Positions 1 to 4,600 of a stretch of 7,031 bases of DNA are shown piece by piece; positions within the stretch are counted from its first letter, which is position 1; each line of letters begins with the position of its first letter. Source of the DNA: Tannerella sp. oral taxon 808. GTDB lineage: Bacteria; Bacteroidota; Bacteroidia; Bacteroidales; Tannerellaceae. The notes below the pieces were generated by a model. That model ran no database searches. It was not told the DNA's origin and saw nothing but the letters and a program-made list of their open reading frames with translations. The stretch covers positions 1 through 7,031 of the forward strand of contig MIQB01000097.1 of assembly GCA_002890585.1 (NCBI GenBank), read 5' to 3'. Both the position numbers and the translations under genes were made by a program.

Positions 1-130
1 GGAGCTTTCTGTCGATCGACAGAGATCAAAAACTGGCGCGCGGAGCTTTCTGTCGGTCGACAGAAATCAAAAACTGGTGCGCGGGGCTTTCTGTCGACCG
101 ACAGAGATCAAAAACTGGCGCGCGGAGCTT
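1..130. repeat. Tandem 41-bp repeats, three copies plus a truncated fourth
   Basis: Units lie at 1-41, 42-82 and 83-123, each running from GG(A/G)GCTTTCTGTCG to AAAAACTGG(C/T)GCGC. Only a few bases differ between copies. A fourth copy starts at 124 (GGAGCTT) and decays within about 10 bases. Each unit contains the inverted repeat TCTGTCG-NN-CGACAGA (8-23, 49-64, 90-105) with centre AT, GT and AC respectively. The period is not a multiple of three and there is no open frame of note, so the array is intergenic. The first full unit begins at base 1, so the array may extend to the left. The symmetric arms could be a dimeric protein's binding site or a short RNA hairpin; neither is shown. Confidence 0.93.
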
Positions 131-256
131 ACCGTCAAAATGCCTCGTGGGGGCGAAAAATCTTTCACCCCTACAAATACCAACGGATTATGAACATACC
201 TCTTCGTTTACCAATCATTTTTAATTGGCCATACTCATTCATTATTTGCGCATGAG
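131..256. other. Non-coding leader upstream of the DUF6261-like gene
   Basis: This 126-base stretch is not coding. It holds the degenerate inverted repeat at 147-174 and a small possible hairpin, CCAAT (211-215) with ATTGG (224-228). The Bacteroidetes promoter consensus (TTTG near -33, TAnnTTTG near -7) is not convincingly present. TTTG at 245-248 lies too close to the start codon and lacks the TA. There is no Shine-Dalgarno sequence before the ATG at 257, which is usual for Bacteroidetes. An ATG at 252 is followed by a stop two codons later and is not the start. Confidence 0.6.
147..174. repeat. Degenerate inverted repeat of the GTAGGGGCG family
   Basis: The left arm GTGGGGGCGAA (147-157) and right arm TTCACCCCTAC (164-174) match at 9 of 11 positions when one is reverse-complemented; one mismatch would be a G-U pair in RNA. 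The loop is 6 bases. The arm resembles the GTAGGGGCG core seen at 1206-1214 and 1240-1248, so the same class of palindromic element lies on both sides of the DUF6261-like gene. Confidence 0.6.
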
Positions 257-1219
257 ATGAAAATTACATTATCCAGAGTCGGAACAAAGAACTTAGCTGC
301 ACTGGCGCAGCGCGTAGTGAACTCCTCAAAAAATGGGAAGTACAAAATGGCGGAAGAGCACGACTTCCTTAAAGCCCTCGAACGCGAATCGGCCGAGTAC
401 GATAAGCTCTACGCCAAGCTGACCTACAGCGGAAAGGGCGATGACATCTTGACCGCCGACGCCGCGCGCGACAAGGCCTTCTACGCCCTCAAGCTCTACC
501 TCAAGGGCTACAAGGATGTCCCCTCGCTGCCAGACGTCTTCGAGGCCGCCCTGCTTTATGAAGTCATGGAGCAATACGACAGGGGCATCACCAAAATGAC
601 CTATGCCGACGAAACGGCGCAGCTGAAAAGCCTCTTCACCGAATTAGACAAACCCGAACACATCGCCCGCTTGACCACCCTCAAGCTCAAGCCCGCGTAC
701 GAAGACCTCAAGGCCAAGCAAAAGGCCTTTGAAGACCTCTATGCCGAGCAGGCCGAAGCCAACGCAGAGCTGCGCGCACTGCCCTCGGCCACGTCTGCAC
801 GGGCACGATTAGAAAAGGCGCTCCGCACCTACCTCGACCTTGTGACCGCCATGCGCACCGTCACCGGCTGGGACATGCTCTATCACGACCTCAACGAGAT
901 GGTAAAGGCTGCCGCCGCGACGTACAAAAACGACAAGCACCCCTCGGATCAGAAGAAACCCACTGACCCGAAGGCCCCGAAAGATCCAAAAGACCCGAAG
1001 GAGCCCAAGGAACCTAAGAAGCCCAAAAAGCCCAAAGAGGGCGGCGGCGACGACATCCACCTGCCCGAAGAGCCACCCAAAAAGCCCGAAGAAGGCGGCG
1101 GCGGCGGCAGCACACCAGAGCAACCGACCCCGCCACACCCCCCCCGAAGGCGGTGGCGGCCATTGATAATTAATTACCGCGTTCACCCCCGGCGGCCGGG
1201 TACCTGTAGGGGCGAATGA
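257..1219 (+). CDS. DUF6261-like protein, unknown function, probably frameshifted C-terminus
   Basis: I recognise the pattern of the DUF6261 family, a group of mostly helical proteins of unknown function found in Bacteroidetes, often in several copies per genome. Family-like stretches are the N-terminal MKITLSRVGTKNLAALAQRV, ADAARDKAFYALKLYLKG (about residues 68-85), YADETAQLKSLFTELDK (about 116-132), KPAYEDLKAKQKAFEDLYAE (about 145-164) and YLDLVTAMRTVTG with YHDLNEMVKAA (about 190-222). There is no signal peptide or membrane segment, so it is probably cytoplasmic. From about residue 228 a low-complexity tail follows: (D/E)PK-type repeats to about 260, then acidic, proline and glycine runs including GGGGG (280-284). 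The last residues, beginning RRRWRP after a C8 run, are arginine-rich and unlike the preceding tail. They are translated through the intergenic repeat, so the native protein probably ends at 1166 in the +1 frame. The start is the ATG at 257. Coding quality is good up to about 1137; the family call is from memory. Confidence 0.8.
   Translation: MKITLSRVGTKNLAALAQRVVNSSKNGKYKMAEEHDFLKALERESAEYDKLYAKLTYSGKGDDILTADAARDKAFYALKLYLKGYKDVPSLPDVFEAALLYEVMEQYDRGITKMTYADETAQLKSLFTELDKPEHIARLTTLKLKPAYEDLKAKQKAFEDLYAEQAEANAELRALPSATSARARLEKALRTYLDLVTAMRTVTGWDMLYHDLNEMVKAAAATYKNDKHPSDQKKPTDPKAPKDPKDPKEPKEPKKPKKPKEGGGDDIHLPEEPPKKPEEGGGGGSTPEQPTPPHPPRRRWRPLIINYRVHPRRPGTCRGE
1138..1145 (+). repeat. C8 homopolymer at the 3' end of the DUF6261-like gene
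   Basis: Eight consecutive Cs occur inside the tail of the gene. With 8 Cs the frame continues as PPRRRWRP into the intergenic repeat and stops at 1217-1219. With 7 Cs it reads PPEGGGGH and stops at TGA 1164-1166, which fits the preceding Glu/Pro/Gly tail and ends before the repeat island. This is either a length-variable tract, a real recent mutation, or a sequencing error. Confidence 0.85.
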
Positions 1220-1248
1220 TTCACGGTGGCCGGGTACCTGTAGGGGCG
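1182..1248. repeat. Two direct half-copies of the GTAGGGGCG element
   Basis: The 21-mer GGCCGGGTACCTGTAGGGGCG occurs at 1194-1214 and 1228-1248, a spacing of 34 bases, each preceded by TTCAC (1182-1186 and 1220-1224). The first copy is followed by AATGA with no closing arm. The second continues into a complete inverted repeat, GGGCGTAT (1244-1251), loop CGC, ATACGCCC (1255-1262), and then joins the 69-bp array. Confidence 0.85.
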
Positions 1249-1261
1249 TATCGCATACGCC

Positions 1262-1399
1262 CTACAAACGCCTCGCAAGAGGCGAACGATCCGGCAACCG
1301 GGTACGGGCTAGGGCGTATGCGATACGCCCCTACAAACGCCTCGCAAGAGGCGAATGATCCGGCAACCGGGTACGGGCTAGGGCGTATGCGATACGCCC
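1262..1399. repeat. Two tandem 69-bp units made of small hairpins
   Basis: Units 1262-1330 and 1331-1399 differ at a single base (AACGAT versus AATGAT), and CTAC at 1400-1403 begins a third copy that is lost. Each unit contains three inverted repeats: CGCCTC-GCAA-GAGGCG (1269-1284 and 1338-1353), whose loop fits the GNRA tetraloop class; CCGG-CAA-CCGG (1291-1301 and 1360-1370); and GGGCGTAT-GCG-ATACGCCC (1312-1330 and 1381-1399). The near identity implies recent duplication. The hairpins could stabilise or end the upstream transcript; that is inference. Confidence 0.93.
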
Positions 1400-1444
1400 C
1401 TACCAGCGGGTTGCCCACACCGATACTCATTGATAATTAACAAT

Positions 1445-1494
1445 CTCTTCCCCATCCCCCCACACAGCGGGGGCGGGGCAGAGGCATATTTTTT
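1445..1494 (+). terminator. Terminator-like GC-rich hairpin with T-tract
   Basis: CCCC (1450-1453) pairs with GGGG (1475-1478), and CCCCC (1456-1460) with GGGGG (1469-1473), around an 8-base loop. The base extends as CTCT (1445-1448) with AGAG (1480-1483) across one mismatch. Six Ts follow at 1489-1494, about five bases after the stem. This has the form of an intrinsic terminator on the + strand and would stop transcripts from the upstream gene. Only 22 bases separate the T-tract from the next start codon, so it could instead lie in the leader of the giant gene and act as an attenuator. Confidence 0.6.
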
Positions 1495-1516
1495 CACTTT
1501 TAATACAGTTACGATT

Positions 1517-1606
1517 ATGAAGAAGACAAAACAAATTTCTTTGGTACGAACCCTCATAGCCGCCGCGCTACTACTAATCGGTAGTAGCGGCGGAGTAGCG
1601 TGGGGG
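1517..1606 (+). other. Signal peptide coding region
   Basis: Residues 1-30 show a basic N-terminus (KKTK, then R11), a hydrophobic core (LIAAALLLIG, residues 13-22) and a small-residue exit GGVAWG followed by Q31-S32. Ala at -3 and Gly at -1 suit signal peptidase I. There is no lipobox cysteine, so this is not a lipoprotein. Sec export to the periplasm is expected; passage across the outer membrane is not shown. Confidence 0.88.
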
Positions 1607-4600
1607 CAGAGCTATACCTCCAATAATGGTGGCTTACATCACACCATAGCCTCTCCTTCTAATCATGGAAATGATTCGTGGTATATTTTGATACAAGGGC
1701 ATAGAGAGGCCTCTTGGTGGGATGGTGGAGGTTATTGGATCGGAGCTTTGGACAATATATTGTCTCATTCTGCTACGAATTTACCTCCCATTAATAACGA
1801 TCACCTTGATCGCCAACAACGAACCGGTAATTGTGGATCGCATACTAATCCTAGACATGGAATAAACAAATGGTATTCCAGAGGTCATTGGGCTCCAATT
1901 CTTCATAGTTGTAAGGTAGGCGTGACTACTAATAATGGAGGAGTATATGGTGCGGGACACTATACCGAAGGAAAGGGAGATTACGAGGCTAATAGTTGTA
2001 TCTACATAAGCCATGCTGCTAACACTGCAGAGCCTACCGCTAAAACTTGGTTACAAAAGGTGCCGGATGTAACATTTGAAGTACCGGCGAATGATGCAAC
2101 TCATAATAATTATACCGCAATTAATTATTACAACCGCTTTGCCTATGGACGATTATATTATCACGTAAGATGGCAATCCCAGTCAGGATGGCGTCCCTCC
2201 GGATGGGGAAATTGGCTTGAAAATGAATATTCTAACATTGGTAGTTATAGAGATGATGGGCCAAGTGATGATCCTCAATGCGGCGCAAGGAAATATGTTC
2301 GAGATGTTTATAAAACCATAGAGGCTGCATATTCTTCCGGTGAAGCCGAGCGAACAAATACACAAGGGACATATCCTGGTATCAAATCCATTATCGTTAT
2401 CAATGCCGGAGCCTCCGTCCGCCTTCGTGGAAACTCTGGGGGTAAGACAATCGAAAAGTTATCGACCAACCCGGGCTCAGGCTTGCAGAATCAGTTAGTT
2501 ATACCGACAGGTGCATACGCTGTGCGGTTTGACTATAATTATGATGGTAAGAATGGCGTGTCGTTAGTTCCTGCTGTGGACGGAGCAGATGCTGCCAACA
2601 ATTGGCCGGATGTCATCGCGAATCAAGTCTTAGGCTTTTGGCAAGGTTATACGGGAGGCTCGGATATTAACTTCAAAGACAACTCCACGTTGTTGCTGGG
2701 TAATGGCACTGCAGGACAGGACAAGTTCAAGATGACCACGGGTGGTGCAAACAACGGTCTGAATGTCTTCAACTATTGGAAGGATGAGGATGACTTAGGG
2801 CAGCTTCCGGCGAACAACTTTGCCCTCATTCCCACAAGCCACGGTATCTATTATGATATACCTCATGGCAATATCAACCACTCCGGAACGGGTACCTATC
2901 TGATCAAAAACTATAATAGTGGAGGCAATGGATGTGATAATTTGGGGTGGATTAGGGTCACTCAAGACTTAGGGAATAACTATGTATTAGGCTCTGGAGG
3001 TAAGTTTTTTATTGAAGCTAACGGCCATATTAAGTTGGATAAAGGAATAGACATGACTGCGGTGCAAGGTGCGCACCATGAAAGGGTTGTCTCTGCCCAA
3101 AGTTTTATCGAGTCTTTGGGGATAACTTGGAAAGGGAATAATGGTGGTCTTTTCAATATGTTTGCTCAAGGGCCATATACCCCACCATCACAGCACTGTG
3201 GCTATGTAGGAATCACTGGAGATGTTACCACGGAGATGACCGGTAGTGGATTAGCTACGGGGATTGGCGTGCTGAAAGATCAATTCAATCCGGATCGCAC
3301 CAACTTGGCAAGGCAGACAGATTGTAACAATGGAAATCTGATAAAAGCACATGGTAGCCTCGAAACGATTGTGCAGACAGCTATTCGCTCAGAGAAAGAC
3401 TCGGTTCATATCACGGGCAATTTGGATCATAAAGCTGTAGATGGGGCTTTGTGGATACAAGGCGCTCGTCAGGTACGTGTATCCGGTACCACTAAAATAG
3501 ATTACACAACCGGTACAGGTGATGCAGCTATTCGCTCAGTGGGCGGAGCTGTCATATTTGGTGATGCATTTACCTACAAAGGCAATGTCTCCACCGACCT
3601 GCTTATCGACGGCGGTGCAGGCGTGTACTTCAATAACGGAACGGTGATTGACTATACCCATGCCGATGCTACGGCACATATTGGTATCCAATCCAACGGT
3701 GGATCGATTTCGTTTGCCGGAGCTCCCTTCGACTTTAAGAGCAAATCCAACGGAGAGACACAGCTTTGGGCAGGTGCTAATATCACGAGTACAGCAGCGG
3801 CTCCATTGACATTCACCTATACAGTGAGAGATCAGAATCAAAACATTGATTGGTATGCAGGACGAAACATTGATTTGTTAGGCAAACTCACCTTCAAACA
3901 TGACGACGCCATCAATCACACTGGCTTCATCAAGCTGCGCGCCAATGTGAATGAAGCGGAGCTTTGGAATGATAATTCCACCAATCCTACCGGTCGGCCA
4001 GGAGCTGGTATCTGCCCGCAGAGATGCGACAATAGTGATAATGGAATACATGGCGACATCTTCCTTCGGAATGATGTGAAGGTCGATTATAAGGGTAAAG
4101 AGAACGTTTGGATGGCTGCTAACCACGATATACATGTTCAGCGGAATTACACCCACGTGGCTGGAGATGCCACACAAGCTCCTCAGGGCTTTACGCGCTT
4201 CGTGGCTGGACATGATATTGTGACTGGCCAAGCCGGTGTTACAGACGGAACGACAGGAAGTACATTCAGTTATCTGCACATGGGTAAAGACGGCGGACGT
4301 ATCAGGCACTTCGATATGAAGGCTGGCAACGATATTATCACGCATAACCATGTAAAGATTGGATATAACGAAAACGCAAAAGATGCGTTTAACACCACCT
4401 TGTTTGCTTGTCGCAACATCGACATCCGCAATTCGTTCTGGTACGCAGACAGCACAGGTACTCCTAATACGGATAAGTGGACACGCCTGTATGCAAATCA
4501 AGATATCCTTTCAAACCTCCCCGATGGGCCATGTCCTACGTACGATTATGGTGCCCCGATAAACTTCTACACCAACGATAACACGTTGACAGAATGGAAC

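Larger units (their letters stand above)
1161..1440. repeat. Intergenic repeat island bounded by CATTGATAATTAA direct repeats
   Basis: The 13-mer CATTGATAATTAA occurs at 1161-1173 and again at 1428-1440. Between them are two half-copies of a GTAGGGGCG element (1182-1248), two 69-bp tandem units (1262-1399) and a short non-repetitive remainder. The direct repeats could be a duplication made on insertion of the island, but AT-rich TGATAATTAA strings are common between Bacteroidetes genes, so chance or shared 3'-end sequence is also possible. No transposase is present. An open frame runs through the island on both strands only because the 69-bp period is a multiple of three. Confidence 0.7.

Noticed and set aside
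1..130. CRISPR array
   Set aside because: The 41-bp units are directly adjacent, with no spacers between them.
245..256. Promoter -7 element for the DUF6261-like gene at TTTG 245-248
   Set aside because: It lacks the TA of TAnnTTTG, has no -33 partner at the right distance, and is only eight bases from the start codon.
1216..1440. A 74-codon open frame on + (and a similar one on -) with repeated peptides such as GRMRYAPT or VGAYRIRP
   Set aside because: It is a translation of the 69-bp palindromic units. The period is 23 codons, so both strands stay open. Such peptides are a known source of spurious small proteins.
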